This document shows positions 15,276-24,985 of a stretch of 37,987 nucleotides of DNA, piece after piece. The notes under the pieces were generated by a model, which made no database searches, was not told the DNA's origin, and was given only the letters and a program-made list of their open reading frames with translations. A program made the translations under genes and the position numbers. How positions within the stretch are numbered: the stretch's first letter is position 1; every line of letters starts with the position of its first letter. Source of the stretch: a bacterium (lineage in GTDB: Bacteria > Actinomycetota > Acidimicrobiia > Spongiisociales > UBA5794); assembly GCA_024228555.1 (NCBI GenBank), contig JAAETI010000142.1, positions 1-37,987 of the forward strand, written 5' to 3'.

Positions 15276-16592
15276 TCAGTGACCGTTGGATCCGACCGGG
15301 TCGAGTTCTCTTGGATCGGCGACTTGCTCCCGGAACACGAACTCCGGATACGAGTCTGCACCATGCTCGGACCGGTCGAGGCCGGATAGCTCCTCTGCGG
15401 CGCTCACCCTCATTCCGACCAGGCTGTCCACAAGTTTGAATACGACCAGGCTGGCAATCAATGTCCAGGCGATGATCGCCCCAGCTCCTATAGCCTGGTT
15501 CACAAAGCTGCCTCCACCGAAGACGCCGACGGCCAGTACCCCCCACAGCCCGGCTGTTCCGTGCACTGAGATAGCGCCGACAGGATCGTCGAACCCTGCC
15601 CGTTCGAGTCCGATTACCGACAGGACCATTAGGACGCCGGCAATTGCTCCCACCAGGATCGAAGCGCTGAATCCGATCGAAGCGGTACCGGCGGTGATCC
15701 CGACCAAGCCGGCCAACACGCCGTTGAGGGTGAAACCGACATCGGGCTTCCCTGTGATCGCCCACGCGGCGGACATCGCACCCATTGCGCCCGCACAGGC
15801 GGCCAAGGTGGTGGTGACCGCCGGGTAGGCGACATCCTGGCCAACCGCGCCCAGGGTCGAGCCGGCATTGAATCCGTACCAGCCAAACCAGAGGATCATC
15901 ACGCCCAGGGCACCGAGCGTGAGCGAGTGGCCGGGGACGGCACGCGGCTTGCCGTTGTCGTCGTACTTGCCGATTCGGGGTCCCACGATCAGGACTCCGG
16001 CGAAGGCAGCAACGCCACCCAACAAGTGGACAACACCGGAGCCGGCGAAGTCGATGTAGCCAAGCTCCGCCAGCCAGCCACGACCATCCCACACCCAGTG
16101 GGATACGACGGGATAGATGAGACCGGTAATGAAGGGTGTGTAGATCAGATAGGAGACGAACTTCACGCGTCCGGCTACCGCACCGGAAACAATCGTGGCC
16201 GCAGTTGCGGCAAAGACAACTTGGAACAGCCATTCCGAGCCTCGACTTGCATCGTTGAAGAAGAATCCGTCACCGAATGCAAAGAGACCACCGACCGAGG
16301 TCCCACCGTAGGCGAGGCCAAAGCCAAGGGCCCAGTAGACGATTCCCCCGACCGAAAAATCCATGAAGTTCTTCATGATGATGTTCCCTGCGTTCTTGGC
16401 GCGTGTGAATCCGGCTTCCACGAGGGCGAAACCTGCCTGCATGAACATCACCAGGGCTGCGGCCAGTACAAGCCACATCTCGTCCACTCCCGTGGCGACA
16501 GTCTCAATATCGGTCTTCGCCGACGCTATGCCTGCCAGCGGACCGAACATCGCCAGGGCAACCAGGCCAATTCCCAAGATCCCTTTTCGCAT
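15276..16592 (-). CDS. amt: Ammonium transporter
   Basis: This 438-residue Amt/MEP/Rh-family channel has a cleavable-looking N-terminus (hydrophobic, ending GIASA at about residue 25) and about eleven helices. Family marks include FALVEAGFTRAKNAGNIIMK, the periplasmic Asp in YIDFAGSGVVH (Asp183), and the twin pore histidines His189 (VVHLLGG) and His344 (SVHGTAG). I chose ATG 16592 because GGAGGT precedes it by a normal distance; 16604 is in frame but lies inside that site. No glnB/glnK gene accompanies it, unlike in many bacteria. A GlnR-like direct repeat lies about 50-67 bp upstream. Confidence 0.93.
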   Translation of the reverse strand: MRKGILGIGLVALAMFGPLAGIASAKTDIETVATGVDEMWLVLAAALVMFMQAGFALVEAGFTRAKNAGNIIMKNFMDFSVGGIVYWALGFGLAYGGTSVGGLFAFGDGFFFNDASRGSEWLFQVVFAATAATIVSGAVAGRVKFVSYLIYTPFITGLIYPVVSHWVWDGRGWLAELGYIDFAGSGVVHLLGGVAAFAGVLIVGPRIGKYDDNGKPRAVPGHSLTLGALGVMILWFGWYGFNAGSTLGAVGQDVAYPAVTTTLAACAGAMGAMSAAWAITGKPDVGFTLNGVLAGLVGITAGTASIGFSASILVGAIAGVLMVLSVIGLERAGFDDPVGAISVHGTAGLWGVLAVGVFGGGSFVNQAIGAGAIIAWTLIASLVVFKLVDSLVGMRVSAAEELSGLDRSEHGADSYPEFVFREQVADPRELDPVGSNGH

Positions 16593-16642
16593 GTTTACCT
16601 CCAATGTATGGAGGCAAGCTATGCGATCCGAGTGTCATCGCC

Positions 16643-16659
16643 GTTACTGCTCGGTTAAC
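16643..16659 (+). promoter_or_regulatory. Possible GlnR-type site upstream of amt
   Basis: GTTAC at 16643-16647, six bases, then GTTAAC at 16654-16659 resembles the spaced half-sites (gTnAc-n6-GaAAc) bound by the actinobacterial nitrogen regulator GlnR. The first half fits fully; the second departs at several positions. The position, 51-67 bp before the amt start, is appropriate. No glnR gene is in the window. Confidence 0.3.
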
Positions 16660-16706
16660 GGTGTGCAACGTTCTTGTTTCGGTTGCGTTTCAGGGTTTCG
16701 GTGCTC

Positions 16707-16727
16707 GGCGGGAGAGAAGCTCCCGCC
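16707..16727. promoter_or_regulatory. Perfect 8-bp hairpin in the amt/nifJ divergent region
   Basis: GGCGGGAG, loop AGAAG, CTCCCGCC forms a stable stem about 115 nt upstream of the amt start and about 260 nt before nifJ. It could be a leader structure for amt. No known riboswitch core is recognised. Nothing else certain is seen in 16605-16985. Confidence 0.3.
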
Positions 16728-16985
16728 AGTTGGCGACTTGCTGGTCGGCAGCCGCCGACACCTGGAGACCTTCTCCGGTCGCAACGGTCGCCGGCCACCG
16801 AAGCCGAACCAAGCCAGATGTCCGTTCGCACCGTCGAGAGACTGCTGAAACTCGGCGATAGTCCGGCTGCCAACGCGGCTGTGATTGACCTCGCCACGGC
16901 AGTCGGCACCCCGACCGACCGTCACCAAAGGGCGCCACGGCGGGGTAGCCTCGCAAGGAACTTGCGTCTGACCTGAAGGAATCCA

Positions 16986-19900
16986 TTGTCCACACCTCGC
17001 TTTCCCGGTATCCGCGTCACGACAAACGGCAACCAGCTGGTGTCCTATCACACTGAGGCCCGCATCACCCAAGGTGGTGTGTTCTACCCGATCACGCCCT
17101 CCACCGAGATGGGTGAGAACTATCAGTTGTCCTATGCGGAAGGGAAGCTGGACGTCTTTGGGCTCCCGAAAATCGCTATCGAGGCCGAGGGGGAGCACGC
17201 CGCCCAGGGCGGGGCGATAGCGTATTCAGCCGCGGGTCATCGTGTCGTCAACTTCACCTCCGGCCAGGGCATTGTCTACGGGATCGAGCAGTATTACCAC
17301 GCTCCCGGCAAGCTCTCCACCATGGTGCTGGAAGTGGCCGCCCGGGCCCTCACCAAGCACGCCCTCAATGTGCATTGCGGCCATGACGATGTCTACGCCG
17401 CGCTCGACACCGGGTGGATCATGCTGTTTGCCCGTGATTCGCAGCAGGCGGCCGACCAAGCGCTGATCCTGCGCAAGGTCACCGAGCTTGCCCTCAACCC
17501 TGGCATCAACATCCAGGATGGCTTTCTCACCTCGCATCTGGAGCGCACCTTCTACAAAGCTGAGTCGGATCTGCTGCGGGAGTTCCTCGGGCGGCCGGAC
17601 GACATCATCGACTGCCCGACGGAAGCGCAGCGACTGCTGTTCGGCCCGACCCGTCGTCGAGTGCCGGTGATGGTCGATTTGGAGAATCCACTCCTGTTGG
17701 GGCCCGTGCAGAACCAAGAGCACTACATGAACGGTGTGATCGCACGACGAAGCAACTTCTCCGAGCCGATCCTCGGCTTCCTTCAGGAGGCCTACGACGA
17801 GTTCGCCAACCTGACCGGACGCAAGTACGGCATGGTCACTGAGTACAAAACCGAGGATGCAGACACGGTATTCGTCTCGCTCGGCTCAGCTGCCGAGAAC
17901 ATCGAGGCGGGCGTCGACTATCTGCGCGCCTACGATGAAGCCAAGGTGGGTTCGGTCCACCTCAACGTCATCCGACCGTTCCCTGTTGCGGCAGTGGTTG
18001 AGACCCTTGCGGGGAAGAAGCGAGTCATTGTCCTCGAACGTACCGACGAGCCCTTGGCCCACGACAATCCAATCACCAGGGACATCCGGGTCGCTCTCAA
18101 CAAGGCGGTGGAGGCGGGCCGGGAAGGATTCGAGAATGACGTCCCTGCAATAAGTCCCTCTGATGTGCCGTTGATCGTCAGCGGATCCTACGGGCTTGGT
18201 TCGCGTGACTTCCGACCTGAGGCGATTCTCGGAGCCTACGAATACGTGACCGGGCAAACCCGTCGCGGCGACGGTTCCGGCGTCGACGACGGAGCCACGT
18301 ATTTCACTCTCGGAATCGATCATCCTTACGCCGTGTCTTCGGAGCGCACTCCGTCGCTGCTCCCTGACGATTCTGTGGCTGTGCGCCTGCATTCGATCGG
18401 TGGTTGGGGCATGATCACCACCGGGAAGAACCTCAGCGAGATCATTGGCGCCGTCGGTGACGATTTGATTGCCGCATCAAACGATACCGATGAGTTTGGG
18501 CGACCCAAGGAGATCATCCACGTCAGCGCCAACCCCAAATACGGGTCGGAGAAGAAAGGCGCCCCCACCTCATATTTCCTCGTCGCAGCACCGCAGCGGA
18601 TTCGAGTCAACTGCGACCTCCACCACGTCAACGTCGTTTTGTGTTGCGACCCCAAGGTATTCACTCACACGAACCCGCTTTCTGGTCTGACCGACGGTGG
18701 CATCTTCGTGTGGGAATCCGAGGAGGACCCTGAGACAGTTTGGGAACGGATCCCAGTCAAATACAGACAGGAACTGATCGACCGCAGGATCCGCATCTAT
18801 ACGTTGCCGGGATTCAAGATTGCTCGGGGTGCTACCGACCGGGAGGATCTGCAGCTACGGATGCAGGGCAATGCGTTCCTCGGTGCGTTCTTTGCAGTCT
18901 CGGGGATCCTCGAGGATTACGACGTGACTCAAGCCAGGTTCCGGGAGATCGTGCTGGCTCAGTACAACAAGAAGTTCGGCCGATTCGGCGACGCGGTCGT
19001 CGAATCGAACATGCAAGTGATGACCAGCGGCTACGAGTCGGTGCGCGAAGTTGCGTACGGTGATCTCGACGCGACCGATCGTTCGTCGATGCGCGAACCA
19101 GCTCTGGCCGTGTGTGACGGTTGCTCCCCGGACCTTGCCTCATATCTTGCCCCGGAGAGCAATGAGGTGAGGATCCCGCTGGCGAGGATCAGGACGTTCG
19201 ACAAGGAGTACCGCAACGGGTTCGGCTACGACCAACCCTCGACTCCGCTCGCTTCGATCGGTGTAATGGCTGCCGCTTCGGGACGAACCGCTTCCAAGTA
19301 CGTTGCCCGTCGTGAAACACCGGTCTGGATAGCGGAGAACTGCACCGCATGCATGGACTGCATCACCGCCTGTCCCGACACCGCCCTGCCCAACACCGCC
19401 CAGGACATGAGCACCATCTTGGCCACAGCGGCCAAGGCCTACGTAGCCGACCGAGGGGAGCGGGACATCCTGCTGCGGGTCCTGCCCGAGCTGGAAGATC
19501 GGGTCCGCACCAGGATGACGGCGATCCTGGGCGACAAGGAGAAGGTGCCGTTCAAGGACATTCTCCACATCGAGCTAGAGGCGCTCGATGTCGACGACGT
19601 GGCCCGCAAGCAGTACCTGGAGCTCTTCGACCGAGTGCCGTTCGCCTATACCAAGACAGCCGGCATCTTCCGCACCAAAGAGCGCAAGGAAGAGGGGTCC
19701 GGGGGCCTGTTCTCGATCATGGTCTCCGACTTGTGCAAGGGCTGCGGCGAATGCGTGTTTGAGTGCCCGCATGAGGCGCTGGAAATGGCGCAGGAGACTG
19801 CTGAACTCAATGCAGACCATGTGAGCGGGACGAACTTTCTCGACCTGCTCGAGGACACTCCTGCGAAGTACCTGGGTCGGTTCGACCCGGAGGATCCGGT

Positions 19901-21644
19901 CGAGTCGGCAGCAGCACATCTCAAGAACCACTTGATGGTGCGCAGCAACTACGAGGCGTTGGTTAGCGGCGATGGGGCGTGCGCCGGTTGCGGGGAGAAG
20001 AGCGTGCTGCACGCGGTGACATCACTCACCGAGGCGTACATGAGGCCGCTCTATCACGCCAAGGCACAGCGTCTCGAGGCGACCGCCGTTCGGCTCGACG
20101 ATGGCGGCGCTACTCGACTAGAGCAGCTGGCGGCAGCGAGCCCGGGGCAATACCAGCTCTTCAAGCGGACCGTGGCCCACATCTTGCTCGGTCTTGGCGG
20201 AGAGTCGGAGGAGGACACAGATGCCCGACTGGCGGCGCACGGTCCCATCACCGACCGTGAGGTGGTCACTGCGCTGACGACGGTTATGCGGCAAGACGCC
20301 TTCAACCACCGTGACCTGCAGGCGGTCGACGGGATGATGCCGAATGGGATGTCGGTGATGGCGATGGGTGCTCACACGGGGTGCAACACGGTTTATGGGT
20401 CAACTCCGCCCAACAACCCGCACCCGTACCCTTGGATGAACTCGCTCTTCCAAGACGGTTCGACAGTGGCGTGGTTGCTCGGGGAGAGTTTCATCATGGA
20501 CCACGCCCGGCGTTCGGTGATCCCGGAAAGGTTGGCGGACATGCTGCTGGACCAAGAAGATGCCGTCATCACCGAGGCCGACTATTTCGAACTGACACAT
20601 ATGAACGACGCAGCCATGACTGCCCGCGAGATACGAGAGTTGCCCAAGGCATGGGCTGTTGGCGGTGACGGCGGGATGGGCGACATCGGATTCCAAAACG
20701 TCTCCAAGGTGGTCCTGCAGAACCGCCCCAACGTGAAGCTGCTCATGCTGGACACTCAGGTGTACTCAAACACCGGTGGCCAGAACTCGGACTCGTCACC
20801 GATGCCGGGCGGTGGCGACATGAACCAGTTCGGTGTTGCGTCAGAGGGCAAGTTCACTGAAAAGAAGAGCGTCTCCGAGACGTTCCTCGGCGGTCACGGG
20901 TCACCATTCGTCGCACAGGTGTCGATGGCGAATGTTGCTCAGTTCTACAAAGCGATCATTGAGGCTCTGGACTACAGAGGCACTGCGTTCCTGCAGTCGT
21001 TCACTACGTGCCAACCCGAACACGGCGTACCGGACAATATGTCGACGATCCAGGCGAATCGAGCCCGTGACGGACGCAACATGCCGCAGTTCGTGTTCAA
21101 CCCACAACGAGGCGAGACCTATGCGGAGGCTCTCGATTTGGCAGGCAACCCCAGTCGGGATCGGGACTGGGCCGAAGTTACATCCAAGAGCAGCGGTGAG
21201 AAGTACTCGTACACGGTGGCCCATTGGGCGGCCACCGAGGCAAGGTTCCGTAGGCACTTCCGTCCGGTGAAGGACACGACGGGCCTGACCCACCTCGACG
21301 ACATCCTGACGCTGATCATGCAGGACGACGTTGTGCAGCGGCGGGTGCTCGACCCTGCACATCGGTCCTATGTGGAGGACTTCGGTGTTTACCTCGAAAC
21401 CGACGACGAGAACGGCCAACGCACCCTGGTCCTGTCTCGCCAGATGGTCCTGTTTTGTGTCGAGCGGCGCAAGGCGTGGCGTCTCTTGCAGAGCAGGGCT
21501 GGTGTCGTCAACCCGGACTACGAGGCCCAAAGGGCTGTACTGGCAACGCTGGAGGAGGACCCGGTGGCTGCTGAGGAGCTGATAGCAGTTGCTAGGGAAA
21601 GGCTGGCGGAGCGGGTCGCAGCGCTGGGCGACGCAACAGGGTGA
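16986..21644 (+). CDS. nifJ: Single-chain pyruvate:ferredoxin/flavodoxin oxidoreductase, enlarged
   Basis: This 1552-residue fused 2-oxoacid:acceptor oxidoreductase converts pyruvate and CoA to acetyl-CoA and CO2, passing electrons to ferredoxin or flavodoxin. The N-terminal domain shows YPITPSTEMGE (about residues 33-43). Two [4Fe-4S] ferredoxin motifs follow, CTACMDCITACP (from Cys786) and CKGCGECVFECP (from Cys917). CAGCGEK (about 999) provides ligands for the TPP-proximal cluster, and GGDGGMGDIGFQN (about 1225) starts the TPP site. Typical NifJ has about 1170-1230 residues. Here the ferredoxin motifs are about 131 residues apart, roughly 75 more than usual, and the N- and C-terminal parts are also longer. 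The TTG start is preceded by GAAGGA. Confidence 0.9.
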   Translation: MSTPRFPGIRVTTNGNQLVSYHTEARITQGGVFYPITPSTEMGENYQLSYAEGKLDVFGLPKIAIEAEGEHAAQGGAIAYSAAGHRVVNFTSGQGIVYGIEQYYHAPGKLSTMVLEVAARALTKHALNVHCGHDDVYAALDTGWIMLFARDSQQAADQALILRKVTELALNPGINIQDGFLTSHLERTFYKAESDLLREFLGRPDDIIDCPTEAQRLLFGPTRRRVPVMVDLENPLLLGPVQNQEHYMNGVIARRSNFSEPILGFLQEAYDEFANLTGRKYGMVTEYKTEDADTVFVSLGSAAENIEAGVDYLRAYDEAKVGSVHLNVIRPFPVAAVVETLAGKKRVIVLERTDEPLAHDNPITRDIRVALNKAVEAGREGFENDVPAISPSDVPLIVSGSYGLGSRDFRPEAILGAYEYVTGQTRRGDGSGVDDGATYFTLGIDHPYAVSSERTPSLLPDDSVAVRLHSIGGWGMITTGKNLSEIIGAVGDDLIAASNDTDEFGRPKEIIHVSANPKYGSEKKGAPTSYFLVAAPQRIRVNCDLHHVNVVLCCDPKVFTHTNPLSGLTDGGIFVWESEEDPETVWERIPVKYRQELIDRRIRIYTLPGFKIARGATDREDLQLRMQGNAFLGAFFAVSGILEDYDVTQARFREIVLAQYNKKFGRFGDAVVESNMQVMTSGYESVREVAYGDLDATDRSSMREPALAVCDGCSPDLASYLAPESNEVRIPLARIRTFDKEYRNGFGYDQPSTPLASIGVMAAASGRTASKYVARRETPVWIAENCTACMDCITACPDTALPNTAQDMSTILATAAKAYVADRGERDILLRVLPELEDRVRTRMTAILGDKEKVPFKDILHIELEALDVDDVARKQYLELFDRVPFAYTKTAGIFRTKERKEEGSGGLFSIMVSDLCKGCGECVFECPHEALEMAQETAELNADHVSGTNFLDLLEDTPAKYLGRFDPEDPVESAAAHLKNHLMVRSNYEALVSGDGACAGCGEKSVLHAVTSLTEAYMRPLYHAKAQRLEATAVRLDDGGATRLEQLAAASPGQYQLFKRTVAHILLGLGGESEEDTDARLAAHGPITDREVVTALTTVMRQDAFNHRDLQAVDGMMPNGMSVMAMGAHTGCNTVYGSTPPNNPHPYPWMNSLFQDGSTVAWLLGESFIMDHARRSVIPERLADMLLDQEDAVITEADYFELTHMNDAAMTAREIRELPKAWAVGGDGGMGDIGFQNVSKVVLQNRPNVKLLMLDTQVYSNTGGQNSDSSPMPGGGDMNQFGVASEGKFTEKKSVSETFLGGHGSPFVAQVSMANVAQFYKAIIEALDYRGTAFLQSFTTCQPEHGVPDNMSTIQANRARDGRNMPQFVFNPQRGETYAEALDLAGNPSRDRDWAEVTSKSSGEKYSYTVAHWAATEARFRRHFRPVKDTTGLTHLDDILTLIMQDDVVQRRVLDPAHRSYVEDFGVYLETDDENGQRTLVLSRQMVLFCVERRKAWRLLQSRAGVVNPDYEAQRAVLATLEEDPVAAEELIAVARERLAERVAALGDATG

Positions 21645-21771
21645 GGACTACGACGACTGCGGCTTCAGCCAGCTCACGGAGATGTCGCATCACCTGCTCC
21701 AGAACCGTCGCTTATCCGCAAGACGGAAGAGTCGTCGACATATCAGGATCCTGCGACAGTAGGGTTGCAGA

Positions 21772-23679
21772 GTGAGTCACGACCCGTTCCTAGCCATGTA
21801 TCGCAGGTCGCTGGATGACCCGGAAGAGTTCTGGGCATCAGCTGCTGCGGATATCGACTGGGCCAAGCCGTGGGATACGGTGGTAGACCCTTCAGCTTTG
21901 CCAGCTGCCCGGTGGTTTGTCGGTGGCGAGTTGAATACTTGCTACAACGCCGTCGACCGGCACGTTGATGGTGGACGCGCCGAGCAAGCGGCATTGATCT
22001 ATGACAGCGCCACAACTGGTGAGGTCCGCACGTTCACGTACAGAGAATTGCGAGACCAGGTTGCGCTCTTCGCTGGTGTCCTCAGCGCCCACGGTGTCGG
22101 TCGCGGCGACCGCGTCATCATCTACATGCCGATGATCCCGCAAGCGGTCATCGCAATGCTGGCGTGCGCCAGGATCGGTGCGGTTCACTCCGTCGTGTTT
22201 GGCGGGTTTGCATCCAAGGAGCTCGCAGTTCGCATCGACGATTGTCAGGCGAATGTCGTGGTCACGGCTTCGTGTGGGATCGAAGTCGATCGCATCATTG
22301 AATACAAGCCGCTCCTCGATGCTGCAATCGACATGACAGCAAGTCAGCCGGAGCATTGCATCGTATTCCAGCGCCCGATGGTGAGCGCAGACCTGCAAGT
22401 TGGGCGAGACTACGACTGGGAAGAGGAGATGGCGGTCGCCACACCTCACGACTGTGTTGACGTTCTGGCCACCGATCCGCTCTACATCCTCTACACCTCG
22501 GGCACCACCGGGCAACCCAAGGGAATCGTTCGCGACAACGGGGGGCACGCCGTTGCTCTCAAATGGACAATGGGGAGTGTCTACGACGTGCGCCCGGGAG
22601 AGGTCTATTGGGCGGCTTCCGACATAGGGTGGGTCGTTGGCCACTCCTACATCGTCTACGGCCCTCTTCTGCACGGCGCTACGACCGTGCTGTACGAGGG
22701 CAAGCCGGTCGGTACACCAGATGCGGGTGCGTTCTGGCGGGTCATCGCACAACACGGCGTCGCCAGCATGTTTACTGCCCCAACTGCACTCCGAGCCATC
22801 CGGCAACGAGATCCGGAAGGAACGTTGATCCAGGGCTACGACCTGAGCCGGTTCCGTTCGCTCTTTCTTGCAGGAGAACGGTGCGACCCCGACACGTTGG
22901 CTTGGGCGGAAGAGCAACTTCGAGTGCCCGTGATCGACCATTGGTGGCAGACAGAAACCGGTTGGGCGATAGCAGCCAGTTGCCTGGGGATCGATGAGCC
23001 GGACGTCGTGCCTGGGTCACCGGGTCGGCCCGCCCCGGGCTGGGATCTCGTCGCGCTGGGACCCGATGGGAGACAACTACCGCCGGGCGATGTTGGTGCA
23101 CTATGTGCACGATTGCCTATGCCGCCGTCGGCGCTGTACACCCTGTGGAACGCAGAAGAGCGATTCGTCGAGACCTACCTGTCGAAGTATCCAGGGTTCT
23201 ACGAGACCTCAGACGCCGGTTTCATCGATGACAGCGGGTATGTCCATGTCATGGCGCGCACAGACGACATTATCAACGTGGCGGGGCATCGGCTGTCGAC
23301 GGGTGCGCTCGAGGAGGTCCTCACGTCGCACCCTGATGTCGCCGAATGTGCGGTGGTAGGTGTAGCCGATCAGCTCAAGGGCCAACTGCCAGTCGGCTTC
23401 GTTGTGCTCAAGGTGGGCGCAGCCGGCAGCGATGACGAGGTAGCCAGCGACGTCGTTGCCTTGGTGCGCACCGCCATCGGTCCTGTCGCCTCATTCAAGT
23501 CTGCGGTAGTGGTCGCCCGACTCCCCAAGACGAGATCCGGCAAGATCTTGCGAGGCACTATTGCGCAGATCGCCGATGACGAGCCGTGGACCATGCCGGC
23601 GACCGTCGACGACCCAGTGATATTCGAGGAGATCAGCGAGGCGTTGTCAACGATGGGGTATCCGAGATTGGCCGATTAG
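21772..23679 (+). CDS. prpE: Propionyl-CoA synthetase (propionate/acrylate-CoA ligase)
   Basis: This 635-residue AMP-forming acyl-CoA synthetase of the acetyl/propionyl group shows the P-loop YTSGTTGQPKG and the stretch DIGWVVGHSYIVYGPLLHGA, the form seen in PrpE and ACSS3. It also has DHWWQTETGW and the C-terminal PKTRSGKILRGT with catalytic Lys591. PrpE activates propionate to propionyl-CoA and in some bacteria also acrylate to acrylyl-CoA. The convergent neighbour is acrylyl-CoA reductase, which favours a propionate/acrylate role. A GTG start is used with a weak ribosome-binding site. The 127 bp from the nifJ stop to this start contain nothing recognisable. Acetate as main substrate cannot be excluded. 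Confidence 0.88.
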   Translation: MSHDPFLAMYRRSLDDPEEFWASAAADIDWAKPWDTVVDPSALPAARWFVGGELNTCYNAVDRHVDGGRAEQAALIYDSATTGEVRTFTYRELRDQVALFAGVLSAHGVGRGDRVIIYMPMIPQAVIAMLACARIGAVHSVVFGGFASKELAVRIDDCQANVVVTASCGIEVDRIIEYKPLLDAAIDMTASQPEHCIVFQRPMVSADLQVGRDYDWEEEMAVATPHDCVDVLATDPLYILYTSGTTGQPKGIVRDNGGHAVALKWTMGSVYDVRPGEVYWAASDIGWVVGHSYIVYGPLLHGATTVLYEGKPVGTPDAGAFWRVIAQHGVASMFTAPTALRAIRQRDPEGTLIQGYDLSRFRSLFLAGERCDPDTLAWAEEQLRVPVIDHWWQTETGWAIAASCLGIDEPDVVPGSPGRPAPGWDLVALGPDGRQLPPGDVGALCARLPMPPSALYTLWNAEERFVETYLSKYPGFYETSDAGFIDDSGYVHVMARTDDIINVAGHRLSTGALEEVLTSHPDVAECAVVGVADQLKGQLPVGFVVLKVGAAGSDDEVASDVVALVRTAIGPVASFKSAVVVARLPKTRSGKILRGTIAQIADDEPWTMPATVDDPVIFEEISEALSTMGYPRLAD

Positions 23680-23730
23680 GACCGATCTCCCGTGAGAGAT
23701 GGAAACACGACGAGGGCCTTGGCCGGTCCT
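23678..23730. terminator. Bidirectional hairpin between prpE and acuI
   Basis: AGGACCG (23678-23684) pairs with CGGTCCT (23724-23730). An inner hairpin, ATCTC/GAGAT (23685-23689/23696-23700), lies between. The structure sits exactly between two convergent genes, overlapping the prpE stop, and could stop transcription from both sides. Confidence 0.5.
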
Positions 23731-23737
23731 GTGTGCG

Positions 23738-24727
23738 CTAGGCGTTTAAGTCGACCACGACCCGCCCTCTGACCTCACCTTTCAGGATCGCGGGTCCAAG
23801 GTGGGCGACCTCAGCCAACGATACGGACTCGACCATTGCATTGAGCTTGTCGAGCGGTAGGTCGGCACCGAAGCGGGCCCACGCAGCCACACGATTGGCA
23901 TACGGCTGCATAACGGAGTCGATGCCCAGCAGGTTGACTCCACGCAGGATGAAAGGGATCACGGTGGTCTCGAGACGCGGGCCTCCCGCAAGGCCCACCG
24001 CGGCGACAGATGAGCCGTACTTCATCTGAGTCAAAGCTCGCGCAAGGACGGCTCCACCTACCGCATCGACACATCCAGCCCATCGCTCGGACTCCAGCGG
24101 CCTGCCTGCAGTCTCCATGTCCTGGCGCGCCACGACGCTACTTGCTCCCAGATCCCGCAGATATGGCTCCAGCTCGGGACGACCAGTCAATGCGGCCACC
24201 CCATAACCACGGTTGCTGAGGATGGCGGTCGCTATCGAGCCCACCCCACCGGTCGCACCGGTCACGAGGACCTCGCCCTGTTCCGGTTCCAGACCGTGGT
24301 CTTCTAGCGCCATAACGGAGAGCATCGCGGCGAAGCCGGCCGTGCCGATGGCCATTGCGTTTCTGGTCGAGATGTCTTCAGGAAGAGGGACCAGCCAGTC
24401 AGCTTTCACCCGCGCCAGCTGCGCATAACCTCCCCACCGAACCTCGCCGACTCGCCAGCCTGTCAGCACGACTCGGTCGCCCTTTGCGTACCGATCGTCC
24501 GTTGATTCCTCGACTGTCCCCGCTAAGTCGATGCCAGGCACATGCGGATAGTCTCGAACCAGACCGCCGCCACCTGTGAGACAGAGGCCGTCTTTGTAGT
24601 TCAGGGTGGAGTACTCGACTGCAACGGTGACTTCACCTTCCGGCAGCTGGCTTGGTTCGATCTGTTCGACCGATGAACTCACTGCACCTTCGGGATCCTG
24701 CCGCACGACAAGGGCGTTGAAGCTCAT
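23738..24727 (-). CDS. acuI: Acrylyl-CoA reductase (NADPH), AcuI/YhdH family
   Basis: This 329-residue zinc-free medium-chain reductase opens MSFNALVVRQDPEG. It has the family's STLNYKDGLCLTG and YPHVPGIDLAGTV segments, the NADPH-binding VLVTGATGGVGSIA, and the C-terminal LGIDSVMQP. AcuI reduces acrylyl-CoA to propionyl-CoA, detoxifying acrylate made from DMSP. The ATG is preceded by GAGGAG. It converges on prpE across a 58-bp gap. With PrpE as ligase, the pair would convert acrylate to propionyl-CoA, as known in marine alphaproteobacteria. Other small enoyl-CoA or quinone substrates are possible for this family. Confidence 0.85.
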   Translation of the reverse strand: MSFNALVVRQDPEGAVSSSVEQIEPSQLPEGEVTVAVEYSTLNYKDGLCLTGGGGLVRDYPHVPGIDLAGTVEESTDDRYAKGDRVVLTGWRVGEVRWGGYAQLARVKADWLVPLPEDISTRNAMAIGTAGFAAMLSVMALEDHGLEPEQGEVLVTGATGGVGSIATAILSNRGYGVAALTGRPELEPYLRDLGASSVVARQDMETAGRPLESERWAGCVDAVGGAVLARALTQMKYGSSVAAVGLAGGPRLETTVIPFILRGVNLLGIDSVMQPYANRVAAWARFGADLPLDKLNAMVESVSLAEVAHLGPAILKGEVRGRVVVDLNA

Positions 24728-24985
24728 ATCTCCTCTTCGAAATCGCGCTCAGTGGACACTCCTCGTATCGTAGGCGAATCGTCAACCTCCACGCCGTGAA
24801 ACCTCCCGCAGCGTTCCCTTCGTCGTGCGTCGTGCGTCGTTCGGCTTGCCGAGGTGTCATAGCGTGCGAGCGTGGAAGGGGAGTGCGACCTGGCGTTAGG
24901 TGGTCGATTCATTTGCGAGGACTGCGACGAGTCTCAGGACGTCATGCCGGCGGCTTGGGCTTCTACTACGCGGACCTTCTTGCCC

